Source of the DNA: Piezodorus guildinii
Lineage: Eukaryota; Arthropoda; Insecta; Hemiptera; Pentatomidae
Direction: 5' to 3'
Length of the DNA stretch: 64,000 nt
NCBI GenBank assembly: GCA_023052935.1
Contig: CM041293.1
Span: 156,433,965 to 156,497,964, forward strand
Shown here: piece after piece, positions 22,900-32,290 of the stretch
Layout: every line of letters begins with the position of its first letter
Numbering within the stretch: the first letter of the stretch is position 1
The notes under the pieces: model-generated
Told to the model about the DNA's origin: nothing
What the model saw: only the letters and a program-made list of their open reading frames with translations
Database searches by the model: none
Position numbers and translations under genes: made by a program

Positions 22900-23501
22900 G
22901 TTTCCATTCTCCCACCATGCGCCCTGATGATGACCCACAAAGGGGGTCGAAACGTTGGCAAACAATAAAATAGTTGAAACTATTTAGTTTTTTCATTTAA
23001 TGACCGCCACCCGGACTAATTCTTTCCAGTTTTAGAGAAATGATTGCTAAATTACAGGAAACTGGAAATGATGCTTAAAATGAATTTGGTGCTCTTGAAA
23101 TGCGACATTTATCATCACATACTTCAGGAGGAAGCAAGTGTCAAGGTTTTCAAAAGTAGCACACGCAAATTGAACGTATGAATGAAATTTCTTCAAAATT
23201 ATATGAACATCGTTGGTATTGGGTTGTTTCACATGATCTATGTATGCGGACAAAATTTATATCATACCCTTATAATATGTTTATCTATTGGGTTGTTTCA
23301 CATGAAATGTCCGTTTTTATAGTTTCTGAAATACATAAAGGATTTTGCAGGTCTCTGTTGTTTTCTTCCGAATGTTTACATATTTAAAGTAAACAGTTAC
23401 TAATCCTCTACCTTTATATTATAAACATTAGCTTCCCAATTTAATTATCCACTTTTTAGTATACTTACAAATATGAACATGGAGACACGCGATTTTCGAG
23501 T
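22900..23501. repeat. ~602-bp tandem duplication, unit 2
   Basis: The second unit, offset 602 bp. Its final part is the first ~210 bp of the more complete mariner copy 2, which then continues past the unit boundary. Confidence 0.85.
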
Positions 23502-24196
23502 AATATTTTTGAACGAGTTTAAACTCGGTCATTCAGCAGCTGAGGCCGTTAGAAATATTTGCAAGGCGTTTGAGGAAGGGAGTGTTAATGAACGGACCAT
23601 TTTCCGTCGGTTTGCTAAGTTTTCAGCTGGGGATACCGACTTGGAAAACTTGCCCCGAGTAAGACCTTCGTCCGTAATTGACAACGATGTCCTCAAACAT
23701 ACAGTAGAAGGAAACCCCTACCAAACAGTTAAAGGACTCTCAGCACAACTAAATGCAAGTGCATCTACCGTTTCCAGCCATTTAAAGTGTATTGGGAAAG
23801 TAAAAAAGCTCGATACATGGGTACCTCATGATCTCACAGAGCTGCAGCAAGACCCCATCTTTCAAAACATACCGTGCAAAAAATTGACGTTCTTCCGCAC
23901 CCAAAATATTCTCTCGACTTGTCTCCAACAGATTACCAACTGTTCAGGAATTTGGACAACTTCATCAAAGGAAATTTTTCGAAAATGACGATCACGTGAA
24001 AAGTGCGTTTTCAGATTTTGTTTTACTTCAAAACTCAGAGTTTTTCAGTTCGGGGATAAAAAAGTTATTGTCACGTTGGGAAAAATGTGTAGAAAAAGAA
24101 GGTAAATATTTCGAATAAAATTATCTTGTTTTCATATTGTATTTTTATAAAAAATCCTTTACCTTGAAAACGGACATTTCATGTGACACAACCCAA
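23288..24196 (+). mobile_element. Mariner-like deletion derivative, copy 2
   Basis: A 909-bp element with flanking TA (23286-23287 and 24197-24198) and ~30-bp terminal inverted repeats starting TTGGGTTGTTTCACATGAAA on the left. A stray copy of the first ~20 bases of the same end lies ~70 bp upstream. Within the transposase, sequence jumps from the WVPHDLTE motif directly to RPHLSKHTVQK. The part holding the first two catalytic acidic residues is therefore missing, while the third (in LSPTDYQLF) remains in a shifted frame. Confidence 0.85.
23473..23988 (+). pseudogene. Mariner transposase, internally deleted
   Basis: 171 codons from MNMETRDFRVIFLNEF. Residues ~14-60 are the helix-turn-helix DNA-binding part (HSAAEAVRNICKAFEEG, NERTIFRRFAKF). 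About residues 60-115 hold the GDTDLENLPR linker and a second helix-turn-helix-like region (TVKGLSAQLNASASTVSSHL). WVPHDLTE follows near residue 117, a signature of mariner transposases. After this the reading frame enters the deletion junction and is out of frame, so the last ~50 residues are not transposase-like. In the other frame the downstream DNA still encodes LSPTDYQLFRNLDNFI. No catalytic enzyme can be made. A shortened DNA-binding protein could be, if expressed. Confidence 0.85.
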
Positions 24197-24637
24197 TAAA
24201 ATTATAAATTTTAGCGAGCAACAGTAATACATATTAGCGATCAATGAATAACAGGAAATACTGCAATTATTTAAATAGATATATCCTTGTATTGTTTAAT
24301 AAACCAAATATTACTGCCCTTTCCTCCATCAATTCTTCCTCCACAATCGCAGTATTTAATAATAAACACATATCGAAAATCCAACAATTTATTCCAGCAT
24401 ACATGAATATATAGTCGCGTCAATGAAGCTTTTTCGTCGAAAGTCCTCAGAAACAGCTCCGATTTTGATCTTTTTTTTTTTTTTAATTTTTGTTTTTTTA
24501 TATTAATCAAAATCAGAAACCTTCTAAAGGGGGGAAATAATTTTTCATATTGTTTAAATAATATATACGTTTTTTATATAATGAAATCAGTTTCTGCGTG
24601 GTATTATTTGAAAATAATTATTCGTTTATGAATTATA
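24197..24637. other. AT-rich stretch, nothing recognised
   Basis: No recognisable frame. It includes a T-rich run at 24471-24498. Confidence 0.4.
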
Positions 24638-25003
24638 GTGTTAATAGTACAATTGTACGTGTATTTTACAAAAATTTCAACTGATCAAAGAATGGAGCAA
24701 ACTCGCATGAAGTCCATGAAAATAGAGGGTGGTCCTTCAGGACGTGGAGCAACACTAAGTGTTGTCTTTAAATGGATAAGAACAACGTTATTTACAACAG
24801 GCGTAGTGGGCGGAGTGGAAGAAGTTTGTCGAGTTTATTTTGAATCATCATACCAACATACTGACGCTAGTGATAGCAGAATAAATGTAGATACTTCAGC
24901 AGAAAATAAAATTGTAGAATTTTCAAATATCAACAACCTCTTTCCAGATGTACAGGAAGTGATAGCAATTTCAACAGGAATTATAGTTAAGGAATTCATA
25001 TAA
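24638..25003 (+). CDS. Unidentified open frame, possible repeat-derived fragment
   Basis: 122 codons, with composition less AT-rich than its surroundings. The convincing part starts at an inner Met (MEQTRMKSMKIEGG, near 24692) and ends VIAISTGIIVKEFI. The middle contains VCRVYFESSYQHTDASDSRI and NIVEF-like text followed by NNLFPDVQE. From memory this resembles C-terminal parts of multi-copy arthropod proteins of unknown function, but I cannot confirm that. No signal peptide, membrane segment or named domain is visible. It could be a partial exon or a piece of an uncharacterised mobile element. Confidence 0.35.
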   Translation: MLIVQLYVYFTKISTDQRMEQTRMKSMKIEGGPSGRGATLSVVFKWIRTTLFTTGVVGGVEEVCRVYFESSYQHTDASDSRINVDTSAENKIVEFSNINNLFPDVQEVIAISTGIIVKEFI

Positions 25004-25100
25004 GTAAATAAGAAAAAAATTCAATCTCCAATCAATACAAATACAAAGAAAGCATTTGTATGATAATTGGTTAATAAAATACATTTGGAGAGTAAGGGAA

Positions 25101-25309
25101 AACATAGTATACCCTGGATCTCATCAACCTATTCCTTCGGAGCCTATACGAGCTTTGTGGGGATTCGTTCGTTATCCAAATCGTTAACTTTAGCACCTAT
25201 TTTAACAGCCACGAAGGTGTAAAATTGCTAACACTTATCACGTACAGGTCACGTCAATCCACCTTCCCAAATCCATTAACTCGTGTAATGGAATGATGAA
25301 TGTTGTATT
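25101..25309. repeat. Family F repeat, copy 1
   Basis: About 209 bp starting AACATAGTATACCCTGGATC and ending GATGAATGTTGTATT. Repeated in the same orientation at 26015-26224 with ~90% or higher similarity by eye. It stops exactly at the head of a SINE1. Non-coding. Confidence 0.7.
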
Positions 25310-25580
25310 GGGGAGTCAGTGGCTGAGTGGCTAGCGCGCTAGTCTCAAACGCCAGAGTTGTGAATTCGAGTTCCGGTCCCAGCGGGACTTTTATAAGAAT
25401 ACAGCCTCTCCCCCGGGTAGTGAGACTCGTCAGCCTACTGATGGCAACTCGCAAAAATAGGCGTAAGTAGTGATGACCCTACCCTAATCATTCGTCGAGA
25501 AACGTGAGTATATTCTCCCACAAGTCTATACCATGCGGCCAAGGGCCTACAAGGCCTGTCGCGCCAGAGAAAAAAAAAAA
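25310..25580 (+). repeat. SINE1, tRNA-derived, complete
   Basis: A ~270-bp SINE. Its tRNA-like head has an A-box TGGCTGAGTGG at 25320-25330 and a B-box-like GAATTCGAGTTCC at 25362-25374, the spacing expected of an RNA polymerase III internal promoter. GTGGCTGAGTGGCTAGCGCG followed by CTAGTCTC resembles the first half of a class II (Leu/Ser-like) tRNA. The body contains CTCTCCCCCGGGTA, AATAGGCGTAAGTAGTGATG and AAGGCCTGTCGCG, then an A-rich tail at 25568-25580. Other full copies are at 32027-32290 and 51045-51340. Confidence 0.8.
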
Positions 25581-26014
25581 GGAAGCGTGCGGGAATTATT
25601 AGAGCTACGCAGTAGCGAAAAAACCAGGAGCCCAATAAATTGGAGGTCGCATTTAGACCTCTTGATAAATTGGGCCCCCTTCCCAATTTTCCAAGTCTGA
25701 TCAACTCGTCTAAACAGCCCTTGGAGTAATTACAATTATTTTCCAATGACAACTCGCGGACCTCCTGGACATCGTCCACGGACCACCAGTTGGAACCACT
25801 GCCTACTCAAGTTTTCATGTTAGGTGACATTTGACCTAAAATCTTTAGGTTTTCAGTCTAGGTTTCTTCTGTATCTTATTTAGTCAAAACCTAGGTAATT
25901 ACTTATGTCTACTGTTCTACAGCATTATCAATAATATGAAAGTTTAACTAACTAATGTACCAATATAAAGGAACAGATCTCTGGGAGGGTAAGTAAAACT
26001 AAAGTAGTTGTCCA
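25581..26014. other. Unassigned stretch between family F copies
   Basis: A moderately GC-rich block at 25581-25800 has no recognisable protein. The 114-codon minus-strand frame across it mostly covers SINE1 and shows no domain. Confidence 0.4.
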
Positions 26015-26224
26015 CAACATAGTATACCCTGGATCTCATCAAACTATTCCTCCGGAGCCTATATAACTTTGTGGGGATTCGTTCGTTATCCAACTCATTA
26101 ACATTACGCACCTACTTCAACAGCCACGAAGGTGTAAAATCGATAACACTTATCACGTACAGGTCACGTCAATCCACCTTCCCAAATCCATTAACTAGTC
26201 TAATGGAAGGATGAATGTTGTATT
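26015..26224. repeat. Family F repeat, copy 2
   Basis: A direct repeat of 25101-25309. Here the sequence continues into TCTATGTATTGTTGAG with no SINE at the edge. Confidence 0.7.
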
Positions 26225-26764
26225 TCTATGTATTGTTGAGAATACTAGTGGTAGTTATAATACATTAATAAATAATTGGAAAACAAAATAATATTAAAAA
26301 TCATCTGTCGGAAAAAAGTAAGATACGGAATCGATTATCTGTGGAACACATCTCTTAGCCAATTTCAAGTGCTACCATCTAGCGTGCAACAATACAATTA
26401 AGTGCACCTAAGGCCATCTAGTGTCTTCTGGAGGTACTCCTGCTGTGAAGGAATCCTCTGGTAGGGACAAGAACAAAATTGAGAGATACAGTGAGCAAAT
26501 GTGCTTATAAATAAGTGAAACCAATATATTATTTCTGGAAGGATTCCTCAAGATTATGGAGGAGTAGGAAAATAGGCACAGGCCAGCCCAGGAAGAAAAG
26601 TATGAGCCAAGAGGAGAGACCCCCCTCCCTCCCCGAACTCAGCGAATATATTAATAAATATTTAAAATTCACCTTTAGTCCAAATTCCTAATGCACTAAC
26701 CATCATTATATTTTCTCTCGCAATAGTTTTAGTTTATAACCTAATGGAATCATTAATACAAATA
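26225..26764. other. Unassigned stretch upstream of Jockey-1
   Basis: No recognisable gene. The last 10 bases (26755-26764, AATACAAATA) are the left target-site duplication of the LINE that follows. Confidence 0.5.
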
Positions 26765-27085
26765 GGATGCGCTCGATGATAACAGTCATACGTTACTTCG
26801 TCTCTCAGATTTTTGCTTTTTTCAGTAGGAATTCGCTTGAGTTCAGTCTGGAAAACATCACTAGACCTCAGGAATACTACAGCAGTGAATATTGGAGAAA
26901 TTTCGGTAAGCAAAGTTATAATTTACTTTGTAAAATCACGAAAAAGTGAAAGGAGGGTCACTGATCAGCTGATTGCCGCTAGCTCGGCAAGCTCGGGCTT
27001 GCTTTTCTTTTCCTTATCTTTCTTTTATTTATTTTTTTTTCCTTCTTATTCTTATTCCATTATATATATTTTTTTTTTTTAATCA
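26765..27085 (+). promoter_or_regulatory. Jockey-1 5' UTR, presumed internal promoter
   Basis: 321 bp between the target-site duplication and ORF1. Jockey-type elements usually carry a downstream-type RNA polymerase II promoter in this region. No specific initiator or DPE could be assigned with confidence. The 3' half is very T-rich (27003-27080). Confidence 0.4.
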
Positions 27086-28402
27086 ATGCGATATTTTCAT
27101 CAAGTGATGTCCTCGAAAGTTACAAGTAAAAGATCTAGATCTGCAGGTTCAAACTCGTCTCCCACAAAACAGAGACCTCGCCGTGATAATAATAAAAAAA
27201 TGATTCCACCAGCGACTCCTTCAGCTACCTCTTTAGGATCTGAACCACAGCCTAGCACATCATCACAAGGATTAACTGAAGAATCGCCGTTTTTTACACC
27301 GAACCCATTTCAGATCCTTCAAATTGAAAAAGAAACAATGGAATCTTCTCCTATACCAAAAGAACCACAACCTCCACCAATATTTGTTAAAAATATTAAA
27401 AACTTTCAACTTCTGTGTGCGCATCTAAACAAATTAACCGATCCTAACAGTTATTATTGTATAAGTAGAACCAGTGATACTAAAATATCCCCGACTACCG
27501 CCGAAACCTACAGAAAAATAGTAAAATATCTGACGGAGACCAAAGCTGATTTTCATACATATCAGTTACGCCAGGAGAGAGCTTTAAGGGTTGTAATTAG
27601 AAACCTACACCCTTCGACACCAGCAGCAGCTATCCAAGAAGAACTGACGGAGATAGGCTATAAAGTGCGACAAGTCACCAACGTCCTAAAAGATAAAATT
27701 CCTCTGCCTCTATTCTTTGTGGACTTGGAACCATCAGCAGGAGTTGAAAAAATTTATGACCTCAATAGATTATACTATACTAGCGTAAGAGTTGAAAAAC
27801 CTTACACTAAGAAAGAAATAGTTCAGTGCCACAATTGTCAGGCATATGGTCATACCAGAAGTTATTGTCACCACATACCACGCTGTGTGAAATGCGGTGA
27901 ACAACATAAGTCAGAAGAATGTACAAGACCAAGATCAACACCCGCTGTTTGTGCTCTGTGCCTCAAGGACCACCCGGCTAGCTACAAGGGATGTCAAGTC
28001 TACAAGAACCTCAAAAGCAGATACCAAAAACCTCAGAATCTGGATGAAACAGCTGAACCGATCAGAAGCAGAAGACAACCTTCAAAAACAATTGATTCCA
28101 ATGTAACATTTGCCCATCTACTTGGAGGTGGGAACCAGAACAAAGAGGCCGAGGCCCTGCCGGAGCAACGCACACTTCAAAATCCTCAACCCGTTCCACA
28201 ACCAGCTATTCCTCAAAATTTACCCAACCCTCAAAAACCTCATCCGCATCAAATTTCTCATATTCCTCCTCCATCAAATGTCTCAGACCTTACAAGTTTG
28301 ATGACATCCTTCATCACTGAAATCAAATCCCTCGTTATGCCGCTAATATCACTACTTACTAATCTTGTATCAAACTTAATCCCTTCCTTAAAAAATCCTT
28401 AA
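27086..28402 (+). CDS. Jockey-1 ORF1, zinc-knuckle nucleic-acid-binding protein
   Basis: A 438-residue Gag-like protein that is expected to bind the element RNA and form ribonucleoprotein particles. Residues 1-100 are basic, serine- and proline-rich and look disordered. Residues ~100-245 form the domain that precedes the knuckles in Jockey/X-element ORF1 proteins (PRE_C2HC-like: FHTYQLRQERALRVVIRNLH, then LPLFFVDLEPS). Three zinc knuckles follow at about 248-306: C-x2-C-x4-H-x4-C (CHNCQAYGHTRSYC), C-x2-C-x3-H-x4-C (CVKCGEQHKSEEC) and C-x2-C-x3-H-x6-C (CALCLKDHPASYKGC). The C-terminus is proline- and glutamine-rich. An inner Met at codon 8 (MSSKV) is an alternative start. No break seen. ORF2 begins at the next base. 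Confidence 0.88.
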   Translation: MRYFHQVMSSKVTSKRSRSAGSNSSPTKQRPRRDNNKKMIPPATPSATSLGSEPQPSTSSQGLTEESPFFTPNPFQILQIEKETMESSPIPKEPQPPPIFVKNIKNFQLLCAHLNKLTDPNSYYCISRTSDTKISPTTAETYRKIVKYLTETKADFHTYQLRQERALRVVIRNLHPSTPAAAIQEELTEIGYKVRQVTNVLKDKIPLPLFFVDLEPSAGVEKIYDLNRLYYTSVRVEKPYTKKEIVQCHNCQAYGHTRSYCHHIPRCVKCGEQHKSEECTRPRSTPAVCALCLKDHPASYKGCQVYKNLKSRYQKPQNLDETAEPIRSRRQPSKTIDSNVTFAHLLGGGNQNKEAEALPEQRTLQNPQPVPQPAIPQNLPNPQKPHPHQISHIPPPSNVSDLTSLMTSFITEIKSLVMPLISLLTNLVSNLIPSLKNP

Positions 28403-31087
28403 ATGACTTCACCTAACTCCTTATCCGTTCTCCTATGGTATGCGAATGGTGTTAGAAATCATACTGACGAACTTACAGCTTTATTACAAGACAAAACCGT
28501 TGACGTAGCACTTATTACTGAAACTAGACTAACCACTAAACAGTACTTTAAAATACCTCAATACGTAACATACCGTACGGACCACCCAGACGGCAAAGCC
28601 CATGCCGGTACTGCTGTCATTGTGCACCAGTCCCTCTCTCATCACTTACTCCCACTTCCTACCTATGATTTCCTACAAACCACAGCCATAGTAATCAAAA
28701 CTTTTTCCTTTCCGGTAACCCTTACATCAGCATATTGCCCTCCCAAACATTCCATTTCCAACACCGAATTTGTATCCTTTCTAAATTCCTTAGGAAATCA
28801 TTTCATTCTGGGTGCAGACTTAAATGCCAAGCATCAACAGTGGGGTTCGAGAACCACGAATTCTCGTGGACGAAATTTGCTGTCTGCACTCAACTCCCGT
28901 CATTTCAATCTCCTGCCTCCTGATTCCCCTACCTACTGGCCAACCGATCCCAACCGTAATCCTGACATCCTTGACTTCTTCATTCACAGCGGATTAGGCT
29001 CCCTCAACTATTCCGTAACTCGCCTTGATGAACTATCCTCTGACCATAGTCCACTGATCCTTAAACTATCCCTAACTCCTATTCCGAAACCCATTCCACC
29101 TTCATTTATCCGAGGCCCTGTCAACTGGAACCTCTTCCGCCAAATCCTTACCGATAATATTGACCTCAGTGTGACCCTCAAAACACCGGATGACCTTGAT
29201 GATTCCGTCTACTCCTTTACTACCGCCATTCAGCAAGCTGTCTGGACTGCCTCCTCTCCTAAGCACTCCAATAGAACTCCTCAGCAAAACCATTTACCTC
29301 AACACCTAGCTGACCTCATCCATGCAAAACGCCGAGCCAGATCATTATGGCAAAGAACCCGACACCCAACAGATCGCCGCTCCTATAACTTTTATTGTAG
29401 GCAATTAAAGCGGGAGTTGGCGACCTTCCGTTCTCAGTCCTTTAATTCCTACCTCTCCTCTCTATCAGCTCGAGATAATTCCCTGTGGAATGTGACCAAA
29501 AAGATCCTAAAATACCACAAAGTTTCCCATCCTCTCCGGCGTGGTGATGACTCCTGGGCTGCGTCTGATGAAGATAAAGCCGAGGAATTCGCCACACACC
29601 TCTCCAAAGTATTCACTCCTCACCCGGAATCCAACAGAAATCATACCACAACAGTTGAAGAATTCCTTTTCTCACCAATACCTCTTTCCCTACCTCCTAA
29701 AGCTATTAATCCATCTGAGGTGAAATATCTTCTTCAAAAACTGACCCTTCGTAAATCTCCTGGACACGATCTCCTTACCCCCCAGATCCTGCGACAACTT
29801 CCCCAGAAAGCCATTATTTTTCTTACATACATCTACAACTGCATCCTTCGCACTACCTATTTTCCTCTCTTATGGAAACATTCCACAATCTTTCTATTCC
29901 TAAAACCAGGTAAACCTTCCAGTAACACTTCATCCTACAGACCTATTAGTCTACTCCCCATCCTCTCAAAAGTCTTTGAAAAACTCCTTCTAAAACGAAT
30001 CCTGCCTATATTTGAATCACAAAATCTTCCTTCCCATCAGTTTGGTTTCCGTTCTCATCATTCTACTGTTCAACAAGGACTCCGAGTTGTAGACCATATT
30101 TCCTCAGCCCTTGAATGCAAAGAGTATTGTTCTGGTGCGTTTCTGGACATAGCGCAAGCTTTTGACCGGGTATGGCACACCGGATTACTCTTAAAGCTTA
30201 AAACGCATTTACCCCAGTCTCTATACCTCATTCTACGATCCTATCTCTCAAACCGCTCCTTCCGAGTTCGCTGTGGTGTAGAATTTTCTAACTTTTATCC
30301 CATTGAGGCCGGTGTTCCTCAAGGCAGCGTCTTGGGACCCGTCCTCTACATCCTTTACACTGCTGATATTCCTATTCATCCTGACACCTTTCTGGCAACA
30401 TTTGCAGATGACACCGCCATCCTATCATCCAATTCCGATCCTGAAATAGCATCCTTAATCCTGCAAAGACACCTTTGTCTTATCGAGGACTGGTGTAATG
30501 CTTGGCGTATTAAGGTTAATGAAAGCAAATGCACCCACGTCACCTTCACCCTTCGACGCAAATTCTGTCCAATGGTTCATTTCAATTCCATACCGCTTCC
30601 TTCCTCAGACACAGTCCGGTATCTTGGCTTACTACTAGACAAAAGATTGACCTGGAACCCACATACAAGACTTAAACGAAAAGAACTCAACAGACGATTC
30701 GGACAGTTATACAGACTACTAAACAGAAAATCTAAGCTTACAGTTGACAACAAATTATTACTTTACAAGACAATACTGAAACCAATGTGGACCTACGGAC
30801 TTGAACTATGGGGGACAGCCAAACGTTCTAACATCAAACGCATTCAATCCTTTCAATCCAAAGTCCTCCGAACAATAGTAAATGCTCCTTATTATGTCTC
30901 CAACTATACCTTACACCACGACCTTAATGTTCCATTTATTTCAGACCTGATTCCATCTAAATTTTCCAAATTCCACCAGAACCTCATTCATCATCCTAAT
31001 CCTCTAGCACAATCCCTATCCAGCTCCACTCATCCATACAACCCTCCTAGAAGGTTGAAACGGCAGTGGCCCCGAGACATATTGTAA
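28403..31087 (+). CDS. Jockey-1 ORF2, endonuclease and reverse transcriptase
   Basis: 894 residues, the usual length for the family. Residues 1-~225 are an apurinic-like (EEP-fold) endonuclease that nicks target DNA: LLWYANGV, ITETRL, GADLNAKHQQWGS and the catalytic S213-D214-H215 (LSSDHSPLIL). Residues ~430-720 are the reverse transcriptase: YRPISLLPILSKVFEKLLL, QFGFRSHHSTVQQ, FLDIAQAFDRVWH, AGVPQGSVLGPVLY and the catalytic FADD at 667-670, then RYLGLLLDKRLTWNPH. The C-terminal ~180 residues are the thumb/tail region ending RRLKRQWPRDIL. There is no RNase H domain. All key residues are present and the frame is open throughout, so the enzyme may be active. Confidence 0.92.
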   Translation: MTSPNSLSVLLWYANGVRNHTDELTALLQDKTVDVALITETRLTTKQYFKIPQYVTYRTDHPDGKAHAGTAVIVHQSLSHHLLPLPTYDFLQTTAIVIKTFSFPVTLTSAYCPPKHSISNTEFVSFLNSLGNHFILGADLNAKHQQWGSRTTNSRGRNLLSALNSRHFNLLPPDSPTYWPTDPNRNPDILDFFIHSGLGSLNYSVTRLDELSSDHSPLILKLSLTPIPKPIPPSFIRGPVNWNLFRQILTDNIDLSVTLKTPDDLDDSVYSFTTAIQQAVWTASSPKHSNRTPQQNHLPQHLADLIHAKRRARSLWQRTRHPTDRRSYNFYCRQLKRELATFRSQSFNSYLSSLSARDNSLWNVTKKILKYHKVSHPLRRGDDSWAASDEDKAEEFATHLSKVFTPHPESNRNHTTTVEEFLFSPIPLSLPPKAINPSEVKYLLQKLTLRKSPGHDLLTPQILRQLPQKAIIFLTYIYNCILRTTYFPLLWKHSTIFLFLKPGKPSSNTSSYRPISLLPILSKVFEKLLLKRILPIFESQNLPSHQFGFRSHHSTVQQGLRVVDHISSALECKEYCSGAFLDIAQAFDRVWHTGLLLKLKTHLPQSLYLILRSYLSNRSFRVRCGVEFSNFYPIEAGVPQGSVLGPVLYILYTADIPIHPDTFLATFADDTAILSSNSDPEIASLILQRHLCLIEDWCNAWRIKVNESKCTHVTFTLRRKFCPMVHFNSIPLPSSDTVRYLGLLLDKRLTWNPHTRLKRKELNRRFGQLYRLLNRKSKLTVDNKLLLYKTILKPMWTYGLELWGTAKRSNIKRIQSFQSKVLRTIVNAPYYVSNYTLHHDLNVPFISDLIPSKFSKFHQNLIHHPNPLAQSLSSSTHPYNPPRRLKRQWPRDIL

Positions 31088-31532
31088 ACATCTATTCTGG
31101 AGTTCTGACACTGGTCAGATTCTCCTCTCATGTGCGGTGTGATTGTGGCTGTGGCGCCCTCACTTAGCTTCCGCTGGCTCTCACCAGTGATGCGGCTGAG
31201 AGGGAGGCCCTGGGATCCTTTTGACTCTGCTTGTCCTTCCACAAGTGGGGGAACAAGCCCCGTCTGGGGTTCCCGAGCTGATTGTAAATATTGTACATAG
31301 GTATGAATGTGACATGTTTTGTTTATTTATTTGTTAACTTCATTTATTTGTATTTATTTTGTCTATAAATTTTGTTATTGTATACGTTTATTTATTTTGA
31401 TTTTATTTTATGTAATTTGACTTTCCTTTTGTTTATATTGTAAATATTGTATGAATGAGATCCTGTAGCACTATTATTATTGTCTATTATGACAAATTGT
31501 AATATATACGAATAAAAAAAAAAAATAAAAAA
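31088..31532 (+). other. Jockey-1 3' UTR and A-rich tail
   Basis: A GC-richer first part (31090-31290) is followed by T-rich spacer repeats of TTTATTTATTTG type and an A-rich tail at 31511-31532 just before the right target-site duplication. The 3' UTR would be the region recognised by the element's own reverse transcriptase. Confidence 0.7.
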
Positions 31533-32026
31533 AATACAAATACAGTCATATTTTTCATATTTAATCAACCAGCCCTCACAATAATTAAAAAAATTAAAAC
31601 TCCCCAGGTCTCTATTTATAAACAATTTGAGATACCAACACCGTACCTAAAGACAATGAGGTCAACCAGATGTAAGGTCTTAAGGACGTTTTGGTTATGA
31701 TGCCGCTTTTAGTATTACCACTTCATTATCTCCGCAACCATTCATTTTAGGTAAAATATTTATATGATCATTTTTGAAGATTTTTTAAAGCACTTTAATT
31801 TTGTACTAAATAATGTTATCGATAAAAATAATACTTTTTGAGATATCCACAAAAAATGTAAATTTTTGAGGATTCTCCTCCTCCGCCCGGCAAAACCGGA
31901 CGCAGAAACTTCCAGGAATTTTTACTATCTTAATAACAATTTCCGAACAATTTCTGACATATTTCAGATTTTTTTCTTCAACGTCCTTTTTTTTAACCTA
32001 ATCATACTGTACTAGTACTGTATATT
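31533..32026. other. AT-rich stretch, nothing recognised
   Basis: It begins with the right target-site duplication of Jockey-1 (31533-31542). No coding seen. Confidence 0.45.
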
Positions 32027-32290
32027 GGGAAGCCCATGGCTGAGTGACTAACGCGCTAGTCTCTCATGCTAAAAGTTGTGAGTTCGAATCCCAGTCCCGG
32101 CGGGACTTTTATAAAGATGTAATTGAATGGGGATTCACTCACAGCCTCTCCCCCGGGTATGAGACCGTCAGCCAAATGTTGGCCACCCACAAAATTAGGC
32201 GTAGTGAGTGATGACCCTACACTACAAAATACCCAGGAGATTATACCGTGAGGCCCAGGGCCTACACGGCCTGTCGCGACGCTGGAAAAG
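32027..32290 (+). repeat. SINE1, tRNA-derived, complete
   Basis: Head GGGAAGCCCATGGCTGAG with A box TGGCTGAGTGA at 32037-32047 and B box AGTTCGAATCCC near 32081-32092. Body CTCTCCCCCGGGTATGAGAC, then AATTAGGCGTAGTGAGTGAT, AGGAGATTATACCGTGAGGC and ACGGCCTGTCGCG, then a short A-rich tail. It is the best-preserved head among the plus-strand copies. Confidence 0.8.

Larger units (their letters stand above)
26765..31532 (+). mobile_element. Full-length Jockey-type non-LTR retrotransposon (Jockey-1)
   Basis: A 4768-bp element with a 321-bp 5' UTR, ORF1 (27086-28402), ORF2 (28403-31087) and a ~445-bp 3' UTR ending in an A-rich tail with one interrupting T (31511-31532). It is flanked by the 10-bp direct repeat AATACAAATA (26755-26764 and 31533-31542), so both ends are defined. 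The exact right edge is ambiguous by a base or two because the repeat starts with A. Both ORFs are uninterrupted. The stop of ORF1 and start of ORF2 abut as TAAATG. The element looks young and potentially autonomous. Jockey-clade assignment is from ORF1 knuckle order, the ORF2 endonuclease-RT layout, length and lack of RNase H. Confidence 0.88.
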
